Below, piece by piece: positions 30,063 through 43,300 of a stretch of 64,000 bases of DNA. The position numbers were made by a program, and so were the translations under genes. How positions within the stretch are numbered: position 1 is the first letter of the stretch; each line of letters starts with the position of its first letter. Below the pieces are notes generated by a model that was not told the DNA's origin, searched no databases, and worked only from the letters and a program-made list of their open reading frames with translations. The stretch is from NCBI GenBank assembly GCA_000149265.1, contig CH003364.1, positions 383,435 to 447,434 of the forward strand, written 5' to 3'. The stretch comes from Ciona savignyi. Taxonomy: Eukaryota > Chordata > Ascidiacea > Phlebobranchia > Cionidae.

Positions 30063-31394
30063 ATATTAATTATTACAACCAAAGTTATACTACGTATCGA
30101 AACGTGGTCGTTTAAAAAAAACATCGCATAAATAAACAGAATCATAATAACCTATTAGACCCGATAATAATTATTGATAGAACAAATCGCACAATGGTCG
30201 TTTAAACCAATTCTAGAAATATTTATATTTGCCTAAATTACGCCTTCTCAAAATGTTGCAATTATAGTAAGCAACCGCAACTCGTGGCGGTATTTGTTCC
30301 TTTGATCGGCGGATTATCGAAGAGTGCAGATTAGGGTTGACCTTTTAAGGGCAAGTAAATAAAGGTGACGCAGAAAGCGGAAATGAAACACATTTTAATT
30401 ATTTTAACCTAGAGCAACCTAAGCATGTATTCCATTCTAAATCGGACATTTTTTAAACGGGCATAAACGCATTTAAAACGTCTTATTTAAGTGTTAAAAT
30501 GAACAAACATTTCCCGGGGAAGAATGCCGCCGAACCCATTTACTCGTTGCATTCGCAACCCTGCGACATTTTAAAACTATCCGCCTATGATGCTTATGCC
30601 TCGATTCCTGTTTGATCACTTTTTAAAATATGGTCTAACATGCAACCATAAAAGTTTCGTTTTTAATTTAACCTTTCAACTCAAATTTTAAACCCAGCCA
30701 TGCAATAATAAGGCATAGATTATGGAACAGTATAAAAATCGCTGCATTATCCACATAAATTTTTTAAAGGCAATTAAAAGATTTTATTCAGGGTCATTAG
30801 ATATGCCCGGTAACTTGTTAAAACAAAAGTGGTTGTAGTGTGGTGTATTAATTCATTACGTATTCATGCCCCAAACAAAATCAAAGCGTATACAATATAA
30901 AAGTTATAATACAGGAACAGGAAATGACGTCAAATCGAAAGGTGATAACGCATCATGCGAATAATGGATTCATGAATTAAAACTGGGATAACAATTGGGG
31001 TGACCATTTTATTTTTTAAGCGATAATATAAAGCATGTATGTAAATAACTAATGGTACCAAAAAGACCAAATTTTTCCTTAAAATATTAGAATAATGATC
31101 ATTAAGTTTATTTTATTTTTTGTTTCCACGGTCAAAACACAAAGCAGAACCTTTGATAAAAATTTTAAAAACGGAAAAAGGACAATTCCCTACACAATTA
31201 CCAGTTAACTTAATTAAAATTCGCCCAAAGATAATTAATATTCATATCTTTTTACTCAGGGACAATGGTTTAAAACAAAACTACAGCAAAGTCCCAAAAA
31301 ATGAACATGGAGCAATAGCTTTGATTACTGTGTAGTGTGTACCAGTGGTAATATATAACAATTGCCTGTGTTGTAGCGGTATTTGTGGTGTTCA

Positions 31395-31620
31395 ATTTTT
31401 TATGTCTTTACCCTTTATCTTTATTAGTTTATTATTTATCTTTATTTTTATGGCTTTAATAGCTTACTATATATCTTTATTATTTATCTATATTTTCATG
31501 TCTTTAATAGTTTATCACTTATCTTTATTTTTTATGTCTTTAATAGTTTATTATATATATTAATTAACTTAAAATATAAATTAATAGTTTGTTATGTATC
31601 TTTACTCGTTTATTACTTTA
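31395..31620. repeat. AT-rich tandem repeat, unit about 55 bp
   Basis: Three to four degenerate copies built from ttattatttatctttatttt followed by tatgtctttaatagttta. Confidence 0.7.
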
Positions 31621-33465
31621 TCACATACATGTGTCAGTTTATTACAAAGGTTGATTAGTTTTTCTTTAAATCCCCATTAATGCTGAAACTTGGCACGTTT
31701 TTTCCACGCGGTGGCGCACGATAGCCGCGGTGAGCGGAGTTTGTTTACATCACTTTTGTTCGTTTACAAAATGTCTTGTAGAAAAACAACGGGACATGCT
31801 CTCATCGTATTTATTACACGAATTGCAGGCCAAGCTAGGCCACCCGTTACGATTCCCCGTCAACTTGTCATGCAAGCAGGCAGACGTGACCTCTCCCGTG
31901 TATAGTTCGCACTAAGTCGATCGCGGCCTTCCTTCGAATTGCTTTCCAGCTTATTTCACCCCCGATGGCTCTAATTGGGGGGGTTGTATAGCAGACAAAC
32001 GATTGGACGCGCAGTTAGACCACCACCAAAACCAGTTTATGTTACATGCGAAAAGAACTCGGCTGTTTACCCGAGCCGGCTTTTCACTGGTTCAAGGCTA
32101 AACTGACACCCGATACGCAAAATGCGTTCTTTTGTTTGTTACCCCTTCGACATATGACGTTTCGCAACTCGACCCGTTCTCACGCGTTCTGTGACCCCAG
32201 TTGAAACTCTATTTCAAAAATAACTCCTTGCCCCAAGTTAGCAACGCTTACAGGAAACGTCCAAACCACAAGCGACGTGCCTATTCGCCGACTTTTGTGT
32301 ACTTTTGAAGCAATTTCGCTTTGTGCGCCATTTTCGTTGAAATATCCTAATTAGTCATTAGTCTATTTTTCTTCTTATATTGGTCATTTGTTATTGGTTT
32401 TCGGGCCGTTAAAAAGTTTACAATAACGTTGGCTACAAAATACATACGTAATTCATTTGACAGTTGCGTATAGATTATAATGCGTGTAAAATGTTCAACT
32501 CTAAACGTAAATTTTAAATTTGTTCTGTCGTTCCGTTTTTCTCTTATTTATTTTCGATATTCCCAAACCGTGAAGTATAAGCAACTAAAATTTCGACCAA
32601 AAACTAAAACAAGTCAACCCAGACATATACTAAGACCTTATTTAAACTATTTACGGGTTCTGGTATGCTCTATATACGACAGCATCTACGTGAGTTATGT
32701 GTAGGTCAAATCGTTATAGCAACCCGTCAATGGATTTATATATGTAGTTACGCGCTGGTTCCATGATTAAGTTGTGCGATAACAGCTTAAATACGTTTTT
32801 TTTTCACGCGTTGATTCATACACGTTTGAACCCGACCTGCAACTGATTGTTTCGCACCCGTATGCATTGCCACCTTCACCGCAGTTTTGTCGGTAACACA
32901 AATGATTCTCGTCGGGTCAGCGGCTATGCTACCCCACAACACGCCTCCCGCATAACTTTCGTTGCACCCGACGCAGGTGTCTCGGCCTCCGCTTCAATTC
33001 CAACCTTTCGTCGGCCACCAAATCTATCCCGCTTGCCTTCATATCTTCCGTCAACAATCGCTTGAAAAGCCTTCGTTCGTTTAATTCACGAGGTCACTCA
33101 CTAACATGCTCTGTGTAATATTTGATCACGGTTCGCTAATTTTTTGTTTCGTTGCTAAACGGCTCTTGTAAAATTTGCTTTCGGCTTTCTATTTTCAGCA
33201 GACAAGCGCCTGGTATATTAACCTTAAGCGATCAGGTTACCTTAATTGTTTTAGCATCTCCAGTTTATAAAAAAAAATATATGCGGTTGATTCTACCAAT
33301 AACATAAATTTTATAAGCGACGACAAAATTGTGATCGGGCCTGGTCGGAATAAAACAAGGATTACGAATGTCTGATATCACCAACACAGATGTGTTACTA
33401 ATCTTCCATCGATTGAGATGGGACGCTCAAATGATATAGGATGTTAGTTTTGTCATTGTCGGGAT

Positions 33466-33495
33466 GTGACGTAGCGGTGACGTCACGCGCCAATC
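33466..33495. promoter_or_regulatory. CRE plus CCAAT cluster, possible promoter
   Basis: A half CRE (tgacg at 33467), a full palindromic CRE tgacgtca (33478-33485) and a CCAAT box (33490-33494) fall within 28 bp, at the start of a locally GC-rich block. No downstream gene is established, so promoter function is inference. Confidence 0.3.
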
Positions 33496-33813
33496 AGCAG
33501 GTTGTTTTCGTCCAATTCGAAAATATGTTGGGCCCGAAGGATCAGACGGCGCCGCCCGATAGCTCTGTTGCTTTTGCCGGGCTCGTGTTACGGGCCGATG
33601 ATAATCGTAAAAATCTCCGTACGGCACGCAGAACCGCGCTACGCTTGCTGAAAGACGAGTGGCGATGTTTAGAACTTGTTTGGTTTGGCCGACTTCAAGG
33701 CGTTTTTGATATTCCGGCGCAAGGCTGTTTGCACGTCCAGGGCTCCACGGTTGGTTTATAATCACACCTCCCACCACATCTGCTACACGATTCGCCTTTT
33801 AACCGCATATAAT

Positions 33814-33910
33814 TCCGGTTACTCATGTTTATCCCTCGGTGGGAAGATATCAATTTAACTTATTCGTCAGAAAACCGCGCGCCCACAGTCGAGCAACCGT
33901 CTAAAACTGC
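33814..33910 (-). repeat. SINE A fragment
   Basis: Reverse 3' block: tactcatgtttatccctcgg, then attcgtcagaaaa, gcgcccacagtcgagcaacc. Confidence 0.65.
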
Positions 33911-33959
33911 ACCACACAAACGCAGAAATTCGATATACGGTACAACTTCCCACCACTAT

Positions 33960-34565
33960 TTTAACTGAAACCAAGTTTCGAACCTATGCTGTGGTCATCA
34001 CTTGGATCGTTTTTGTAATGGTTGGTATATGTAGCGATCGCGTTGACCATTCGACCACACGACCCCACCCCAACGCATACTTTTTTTAACCGAGCCAAGT
34101 TACGAACCAATTATGGGCTCGTCACCCGGGCCGTTTCTGTAAAGGGGTTGGTATATGTATTGATCGATCTAACCATTTGACCACACGACCGTACCCAACG
34201 CATTTTTTACCGAGCCAAGTTTCGAGCCCATGGTAAGCTCGTCACTAGGACCATTTTTTTGTATAAGAGTCGGTATATGTATCGGTCGCGTTAACCATTT
34301 GGCCACACGACCCCACCCCAACGCATACTTTTTTTTAAACAAGCCAAGTTTCGAACCCAGGATGGGCTCATCACTTGTTTTTTTTGTATAGGTTGGTATA
34401 TGTATCAGTCGATCTAACCATTCGACCACACGACCTTACCCCAACGCATACTTTTTTTAATCAAGCCAAGTTTGGAACCCATGATGGGCTCGTCACCCGG
34501 GCCGTTATTGTATAGGATTATGTATATGTGTAATTCGCGTTGACCATTCGACCACACGTGAGCAC
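33960..34565 (-). repeat. Five-copy tandem array of SINE B
   Basis: Five reverse SINE B units follow each other with a period of about 122-126 bp. They are separated by a shared spacer ccccaccccaacgcatactt and a T-run. Each has the gagccaagtttcgaaccca, gggctcgtcac and gaccattcgaccacacgac blocks. Tandem amplification of SINE plus spacer, rather than five insertions, is the simplest explanation. Confidence 0.9.
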
Positions 34566-34825
34566 CCCAACGCATACTCGACCATGCTATTTCTTCCAGT
34601 GAAAGTGCGACACCTAGTGTGAAACTTCCGACACCAGGATTCCCCACCAAATGGTCACTCTCCACAGATCAACCTTATTTACGACAATAGATCGAATTAT
34701 TTCTTGTATTCCTAATTTAAATAAAATTCGCACCTTTCAAACTTTGTTGCTTTTTTATCGGCAGCATATTCAAACAGCATCATGTTTGACCGATGTTTTA
34801 CCGGCGTTAGTGGCGCAGGACATGT

Positions 34826-35040
34826 TTTGTACTGGTGAAACTAAAAGGAGGAAAAGGGAAAGAGGAAAAAAGTGGAAACTGCAACTAAAATGATAATTAG
34901 GGCGTTAGGGTTGTGACAAAGTTAACGTTAGTTCTGGGGCTGAAATTGGTATTTGGAGCAGGGTTAGAAATAGTTTCCTTAGTTTAGTGAGCGGTTTCCC
35001 TTCTTTCCCTCCTTTTAGTGTTGCCTGTTTTGTACCAAGT
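34826..35040. repeat. Fold-back element with GGTTAG-rich core
   Basis: Arms ggtgaaactaaaaggagg (34834-34851) and cctccttttagtgttgcc (near 35008) are inverted. The core holds gttagttctggggctgaaat and gcagggttagaaatag, shared with 59520-59580 and 60867-61090. Confidence 0.7.
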
Positions 35041-37323
35041 TTTCTTATGGAAAAATCGTTAGCAATGTCTGCACAATACAACGTAGTGTAATAGTTTCGT
35101 CAACTAGACGGTGGACACTAGTTATCAGAGTGAAGGGGTAACAATGATTTCTCAAACATGGACATCCCTGCCAAAGTATCCGCAAAATAGTGTTATAGGA
35201 ATTTGGATTTCTAATATACCCGGATAAAAATGAAATATTCAGAAATCAATTATTGTTAATGGATTTGGGCTGAGCTGTACATTAACTGAAATTCTGGAAC
35301 TATCGTGCACAGCACGCGGTTAAAACAGTAAATATTTATAGGGAAAAACTCACACATATATTTAATGATGGGTAAGGGTTACGAAATTACGGTATATAAC
35401 TGTTAAGGGACAAGTGACTGGCATTGGTATGTTTACATGTAGCTGATGGTAATTTCCAATTCTAAAACGAGTTTATCCTATATATTGATCCTGTCATTTT
35501 GTGGAGAATGGCGGTACAGTTGTTGCGCTTACATGCCCAGGGATTGAATGGTTCTATAGTTTCCCAAAATATCGATAAACCACACCACTTACAAGCATAT
35601 TTTGCGGTTGTAAGTTCCTTTCATTTTCGAGTGTGCATACAGTGGATGTTGTCTTTGTAACTTTCCGAGTCGCTTGCTTGATTGACGTTAACTAGATTCG
35701 GATTAACCACTCAAATCCAGGCTTATTTACTTTGACAAGCAGCACGCTGATGTATTGAGACTATACTGCCCGAACAACGCAAAAATTCGCCTTTTGCAAT
35801 GTTAAATACATAATAAACAGTCTGGTATACGCGCTAATCAGGTTCCCCGCTTTAAACTGTTATAAATTAGAGCGCGCAGCCTGAATTAACTAATCACGGA
35901 GTTTTAGTTGAACTAAGATCAGTCGAATCAATGTTTCTTTCAAAGTATACAAGCAGTGCATTCTTGGATCTGAACTTTCCGCAAACATGATTATAAGGGT
36001 TTTGCCGGGCGCGTGCATAATTAGTTCAACCAACTAAAAACGCATCGAGGAAGCTTTAACTGGAATATTTTTAAGGTAGCAAGATTTATCTACGCCAATC
36101 AAGTAACAATAACCGGTACTTGAGGTTACCCGCTGCCAACTTGGCTAATGTAGTTAACCTTGAAGTTGCGGATGCATTGTTTAGGGTAGTTGATTATGGC
36201 GGCCACGGAAAGCGATAACATGAGACTAGACGGTGCTGATCAAATTAGGAAGGATTAAGCAGAAAAAGTAAGAAAAGCGTAACTTTCAACTTGACTTAAT
36301 AAAGAGTTGGCGGGTTCGGGTTATGAATTTTTACCAGCACGCGATCGGTAGTTCAAACGAGACAAATTGACCAAAGTGCGTATTTCAATACCTTTTTTAA
36401 AGTTGCATTCTATAGGAACAATATGAACTGTTAAACGGCTATTTTCAACAAAATGATATCTTTTTAAATCCATGGTATAACATTAAACGTTTCAAGCAGG
36501 ACTTTTGATGCCAGGTACGATGTGACATAATTCTCTCACATTGTACGACCTCAAAGCACAGTACCAGTATAAGTGGACTAATGCCGGTTTTGTGTTACCA
36601 CTGCGTATTAACCTAGCAGCAGTATTTCGATCTGTTAATTTTTCGCTCAGATTTCACTGACTTTACTACAAATACGTGGTAACAGAAGTGCGTTATTGCT
36701 GCTAGTATATAACTAAGATAAACGACAGAAACTAGGCGAGTGCGACACTGTGACACTAATGTCTCCGGAATAGCACCATTACCTTATTCACGTTAAATTT
36801 CTTAGTCAGCAAATCCTTTGATGTCAGAAACGCAAGCGAATCGATCTCAAGTCTGATGAAGGCTCTGGTAACATGAAACGCAAAATATGACCAATTCAAT
36901 GTCTAACCTGGTTGTAATAGCGCCTTTCGACCTACCCATTTACGTAAACACCTTGATGACGCTCAAGAAGGCTTAGGTCTTAAATTTCAACAACCCTTAC
37001 TTTATTTTTATATTATTTATTTCTTTTAGAGTAACAATAAAACGTAAAATTCAAAAATATCATTAAAATAATATGTCAAATAGTAAAATGCACAAACCGG
37101 GTTTTCTCACATTAACGCACAAGATTATTGCGTCACACTCAAGAACTCGTTACTTTAATATGGTAAGGCGATTAAGATTGGCACAAATTTTAGAAAAATA
37201 AGCTTAGAAATGCTATTAATATGCCAAAATGCACAAAAAGTTTTGACAACTGAAGCATATGGTTAAATAGTTTGAAGTATCTCGGAACTCTTATAATTAC
37301 ACACGGAAGGTAACATATAGTTG

Positions 37324-40300
37324 TTAACTCCCGACATTTCCTATAATTGATTGCACCGTGAAACTTGTAAGCTTATTGTTCTTTTGTTTGCTTTTACATC
37401 GGTGAAATTCACACTTTGGAACAGCAGCGACCGTCGGACTGTGGCCTCCATTTTGTTCGTTGTGTCCGTCATTAAGTGTTCTCATGTCGGTCAAAAGGCT
37501 GTTCGGCGAGTCGGGAATGTTTACTTCACCTCCGTGAGTCTTGCACCGCTCTTGGCTGATGCTTCCAAATGTGCGAGGTTGTATATGCCGATTTTGATCC
37601 AATTTTAAATTTATTGGACTCCTACTGAAACTTGGTATATTTTGGGACGAAAATGAAGAAGAAAATGCCAAAGACTTGTTAAGTATTGCAGTGTAGTGTA
37701 GCATACATGCTCTGTAATCGTCTAAGCCATCGTTTGAGTATCTCATATCTGCAAGTGTGTCCAAGCCTCGGATGTCTTCTGTCGGAAAATTGGGATAGTA
37801 GAGTTGGCTTGGAAAGGCAGGATACGGGTACGAAAAGTGCTGATTCTCTAAATGCGCAGTGGGAAGGGAGAAAGTGTTCGGTTTGAGGTGTGAAGAAGTA
37901 GGCTGGTGCGCATTGGATGATGTCGTCTTCATTGAATTACATACAGGGTTAGGGTAGGCTGGGTAACGACAGTCAATATCAGGGGTATTGCTTGTAACAT
38001 TTGAAGCCATATTGTTCTTCTCATAAATAGCCAGCGTCCTCTCCAGCGTAGAAAGGTCATACGTTGGGAACATTATGGACAAGAAATTAACCCTTTGCTT
38101 AAGGGTGCCACCCGTCAGAGTGTCCAACTGCGAAGTAATGTTTCGAACACTTTCGTTCAAATGTGCGTCAGTAAGCTCGCTAGTGTTTTTCTGTGGCAGT
38201 TGGTTGCTAGATTTAGCTTCACGAATTTCAGGCGACCTTGCTCGCTTTCTTGGCGTCTCACTGTCCGTACTTTGCCTTCGTTTGTGTGTTGCTTCTGAAC
38301 CGGATGAGCTTTTTCTGTTATTTTCCGGCAACCCAAGTTCGTTTACACCATTTTTACTCGCCAACAATGGATGCTGAGACATTCGCAGCAGGGCCGTATA
38401 AGGAGGCATGCTATTGGCATAGAAACTCGACGGAAGAAATGAGTTTTTATGGAAAAACGCGTCATCAATATGTTGGGAGCGAGGGAAAATGTTCCGCCCG
38501 GAGGTGATTTCCCTTCGCATCATGACGTCATCAAGTTCTTTGTCAGCAAAGGCTCGACGTTTGCGCATGCGTTCACTGATAGGTGGAAGAATATGACGTG
38601 TCATCTCGTTCGGGCTTCCTTGTTTCTTACCTAGAAAAGATTCCAAGTTAAATTTAGACATGTGCATGTATGTGCATGTTTTAAGTAAACTTTTTTTGTA
38701 TATTAAATTGCCCGTACACATATACGTTAAATAGACATGCCCATGTATTTATGCTTCTTTGACCTCCCATTTTAGTGATATGAGTTGATATTTATGTTTA
38801 TCGCCGTTAATGGAAAAACACAGGGGCGTCAACACACGGGCAATCAAACATCAGATCACCTCACGACCGACGTTGGGTAACAGGAGCTACTGCAGTGTGT
38901 TGTGTAAAGATTTTTTTAATGTGGTAGAGAACCCATTAATCCGCTCGGTAAAAAAATGTTAAAGGACACAACCTTTGTCAACCGAAAGTTGTTGGTATCG
39001 AAACCCACAATTTTAAGACAATTTTCGAAAAGTTTTATTAAAAAATGTAGTAAAAAAAATTTTCTCGGATTTATTTCGCCTAATTTGAAATATTTTAAAA
39101 CAATATTGCTTACTTGCTAATATCGTCTTAGTCAATGTGCTCGCTGTTCTTAGATTCTTGCTTCTGATCCGAAGTGACGCTGCAGCCCCTTCGATCATCC
39201 CTACATCACCATCTTTCCTGTCGTTTAACGCCGGCGACCCTTCGCTGTCGGACCGCCCACTTTTCTTTATGTCGGCCGCTTGCTGTCTTCGTAAAGCAAC
39301 CTGAGTGGCAAATGGGACTTTAATACAATAGTTGCGCTTACTGGCAGGAAGGTCATGCCGAGCAGGTTTTGATTTCGATTCTCGGGCTATTAGCCCCTCT
39401 TCCGTTTGATTGTGTTTCTGAGCATTCACATTGCGTTGTCTTTTTCGAGTCTTTAGTGGGATCAAATAGGTCAAGCGAATTTGTATTCATTATCAATGGG
39501 CCAAATAAGTAGTCAGGTTGCAAGTACCCATCAAGTTTATGGGGACAAATAAAAAATATACAACATGAAATTGTTTTAATAAAAACGTTTTCCGCTTTTG
39601 CTGGTTCATTAATAAATACTAAATGGACGCGAGTTGATCTGACGATTTTTTTGTTAAAACCACCTACGTTTCCTACCATACAATTGTGTGTCCTAAAACA
39701 TTCAATTTCGCTTCAATTTTTATCATATGCGTACCAGATACAATTTATGAGTCTTGGATAAAACTAAGTTATACAATCGATTTTTTTGCTCGAATATAAC
39801 ATATTTTTATTTGTTTTCATTAAATTGAGTGACGATGGCGGGAAAATAGATGGTTTATCCGTATCAACGTATCAAAATGGAGGAAATACAACATTTCTCA
39901 TTTGAGACCTCCGCAAATATAAAACAAGTTTTACACACGTTAAAACCCGTAAATATCTCCGCATTAAACGTGCAGAAGTAGTGCAATCACATTACTATGG
40001 TTTTATAGTTATCGTGGTTGACAAATCATTTTTTGTTGTTTTTTAAACCAACGAGCCAAGTTACAAACCTATAATTGGCTCGACACTGAAACCGATTTTG
40101 TTTAGAAGTACATGTAACTATCGCGTTAACCACTCTGCCACACGACCGTATACAAAACTAACCAATATTTTTTTATATATTTTTTTTATAACCGGGACAA
40201 GTTCCGGTCCACAACGGGCTTGTACTCAAGTCCTTTTTGTTCGATATAATGCTGTATACAAATCGGTCGCGTTTACCATTCGGCCACATGACCTCAAGAA

Positions 40301-43300
40301 CAAACCAATGTGGCGAGTTGCTTTGTACATTATATTAGATCTTTATTTGCATTAACAAGCTAAAGAACTGCGAATTGAAGAATTTGCTTGATCCATATTA
40401 TTACTTTCGCAATAATCTTTTGTCGTTTTATTAAAAACTAAACTAATCCTATACTCGTACAATCGGTTTATATAGTGAATTGCCGTAAAACGTGCTTCTA
40501 CATTACATTTTGTATAATTACCAAAGATATCCCGTACTTAAACGAGCAAGATGCGACAGAGAATTTGAGTTGATTAATTATGTTATTTTATTTTCAGGAA
40601 AATTCCAGGGTTGGCCAAAACTTTTTACAACCTTAGTTCGTTTTCGTTGACCCCCACCGCTTGCTATCTATTGCTGCAAAAGGCATGATAAGTTGGCAAG
40701 GGAACTTTTATCAGATAGACACGGGGTTTTACATCCGCTTTGAACTTAAATTTGTTGATCCATCAGCGCTTCGTAAGTACGTTTATGCCTTCGCTTGGAA
40801 TGAAAAATTGGCTGTTGATGATTGATATTTGAATGAAATTTTCCCAAATTTCGTGTGTGTTCCCGTCCCAGTATAAGTGTGCACCCGTCTCAGTATAAAT
40901 AAAGCGAAAACTTAGTTGTTGTAATGTAGGAAACAGCAAATTGTTTCCAAGTAACCTCTGGTTTAACAAACAATCGTTAAAAATGGGAATCGACTAACTT
41001 GCTTTATTGAAACCATCGACATTGAGCGTGGATAGAAGCAAAACTATAAACCACTTCACTTAGTTTTGTATTTGCCTATATGCCTAAAGTGGGTTATCTG
41101 ATTTAAAGAAAAAACGAATGATTGAAATAGGGTGGACACTGGCTACTCGAGAATTTAATTGATTTATGGTTAGCGTTTTGTGCTTGAGGGAATGGCTGAT
41201 TGAAGTAGCCTAAATAGACCCAAGTATCGTACGGTTTCATCCACGATTTCGTTGCGTAAGATAAGGTATATCTGCTTCGGGGATCAGAAAGTTCTACAGT
41301 GAGCGCCTTATTTGCTTACGCCGTAAGATCTCCAAGTGGCTATCAGCGCGATGGACTGTTAGCTCGGTGTCGGCTTACTTTGTTGACTCCCGTCCACACC
41401 GCACCTGGTAACCCAAGAGCGAAGTGTTTTGCTTAATCCCGCGCATAATTTACGTCCAAAAGTGGGGCTGAATATTAACCCCTCAAGAAATTACCTTTGT
41501 AGTAGGGGTAACTGCGAACTCGTTATTTTCTGACATCTAAATGACTTAAGTGCATTTGAAGAATGTTATATGATACAATTTAACACTTAAAGGCCTTAAT
41601 AACCAAACACCATTTAGAAAATGAGATATCTTTAACCGAACAAAACATATTTAGCCGATTATTTAAATAGATTTTGTTTAAATGCTAATACACGAGACTG
41701 TTCGTTTTCTACAATTTATTTACATTGGGTTCGATGAGAACGAACTATTTCGATTTTTACGGTTTATAAATTAAGTCGAAACCAAGCTTATTGGGGTTGT
41801 AATTATATAAGTTTTCCAAAACATGTTTTATAGACTAGTGCTTCGCCATCTTTTTGTATTTAATGAGATTTACCTAACTAATCTTTATCTGACGTTCTTT
41901 GTAGCAGAAGAAAGTTAAAATTAAGTAAAACTAATCGAAGTTCAAATACAGTAGGTTAACCATAGTGAAGATCAAGTTACCATGCAAAATATACTCATTG
42001 TTACTCCCGAGCACATTGACAAAGACTTTTTTCTGCTAAGGTTTTATATATATAATATTGATTGATTGATTGATTGATTGATGTTGCCTTAATCAACCTA
42101 ACTTGATATAGCAAAAACCTTATTTGTCAATGGCAAAATAAATGTGTCAGTGGACATCAGAAATGCGCTTTACTGCTGTTTTCTAGCAATTTGTTATGGT
42201 AGTTTTAACGCTAAATTTAGCTAACTATCATTTAATCTGAGACACCCAACAGCTTGCAATACACTAGACCCCCCATTCTGATTTAGAAATCCAATCCTCG
42301 TTGTCAACATTTTATTGTTGACAAGTCATGCGTTGTTAGTAAACATATTGGTTTCCGTGGTCCCACGATGCCGATCGGGACCAATTACCGATGGCTGCTT
42401 TCTCACGACGCCGGTGTGGGACTCGCGCTGCTCCAGTTACCCCAACTTTGTTTATATTAATATCAATTAATTTTGACCAAAAATTCGGTGATTTTGGATA
42501 CTACAACCACCATTCAAAATGGCGAACATAACTAAACTTAGAGTAATAGTTAAATTTAAACGCCCGTGTGCCTTCTTTGATATAACGATACGAGGTAGTA
42601 ATAGTCTAATATCGGCGAAGTAATTTCCGTCTAGTCTTTCTTTTAAGCAAAGTAAGTATCTCAATGGCCCTTCCGTTCGCACACTTTACTTAGATGGGCA
42701 GTGCTTTGTAGTCTGGTACTGTGTCTGTCTCTACCATCAAGTTGGCGGTGTCGGTTACACTTTGATGCTCTGCATACTTTTAAACTAATGGCTTCTCTAA
42801 AAAATAATTAGCTTGATGAGCTACTAGCGAGACGCAACATACTTAACTGATACCAATTATGCTCCTTGTTCATTAATTTTGACTGGGTTTACAGCCCCCT
42901 GTTTTAAGAACGTTTTTTCATAGGGTTTTTTTCGGTCTGTGGGTATTAACGAAAATCTAATTATCGCGTAGGAAAAAAACCTAAATAAAGTAAACGTTAT
43001 CAGAAAATTCAATTGAATTAACATTCATATTACACTGAGTGTTTATTAACGTTATAAAGTATTTTTTACTTCTACACACACTTCAAACTTTTAACGATTT
43101 TTTATGTTTATATCTTGTTTTTTATAAGATATTTTCAATTTTCTAAATAAGGATTCGAAGTACCTAATATTAGACCTGAATTATACGATACCCCTTTATA
43201 AACTGTGTATTTAAAATTTCATTACATGTTAACACTGCCAACATTATTATTGTTGTCTAAAAGGATCGCGCAATTTATTGCAATTTTGTCAGACGCTTAC

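Larger units (their letters stand above)
29718..37323. other. Intergenic region between NDUFA7 and Dmrt (7.6 kb)
   Basis: No supportable gene. It contains a 45-bp tandem repeat (29938-30062), an AT-rich tandem tract (31395-31620), GC-richer sequence of unknown role (31690-33065), a CRE/CCAAT cluster followed by a sequence open on both strands (33427-33777), a SINE B array (33960-34565), a fold-back element (34826-35040) and about 2 kb in which I see nothing. The Dmrt 3' UTR probably extends to an AATAAA on the minus strand near 37006-37001. Confidence 0.4.

Noticed and set aside
31120-31335. 71-codon plus frame
   Set aside because: AT-rich Lys/Ile/Asn composition without motif, splice signals or conserved pattern.
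34169-34665. Two minus-strand frames of 83-86 codons
   Set aside because: They are translations of the SINE B tandem array.
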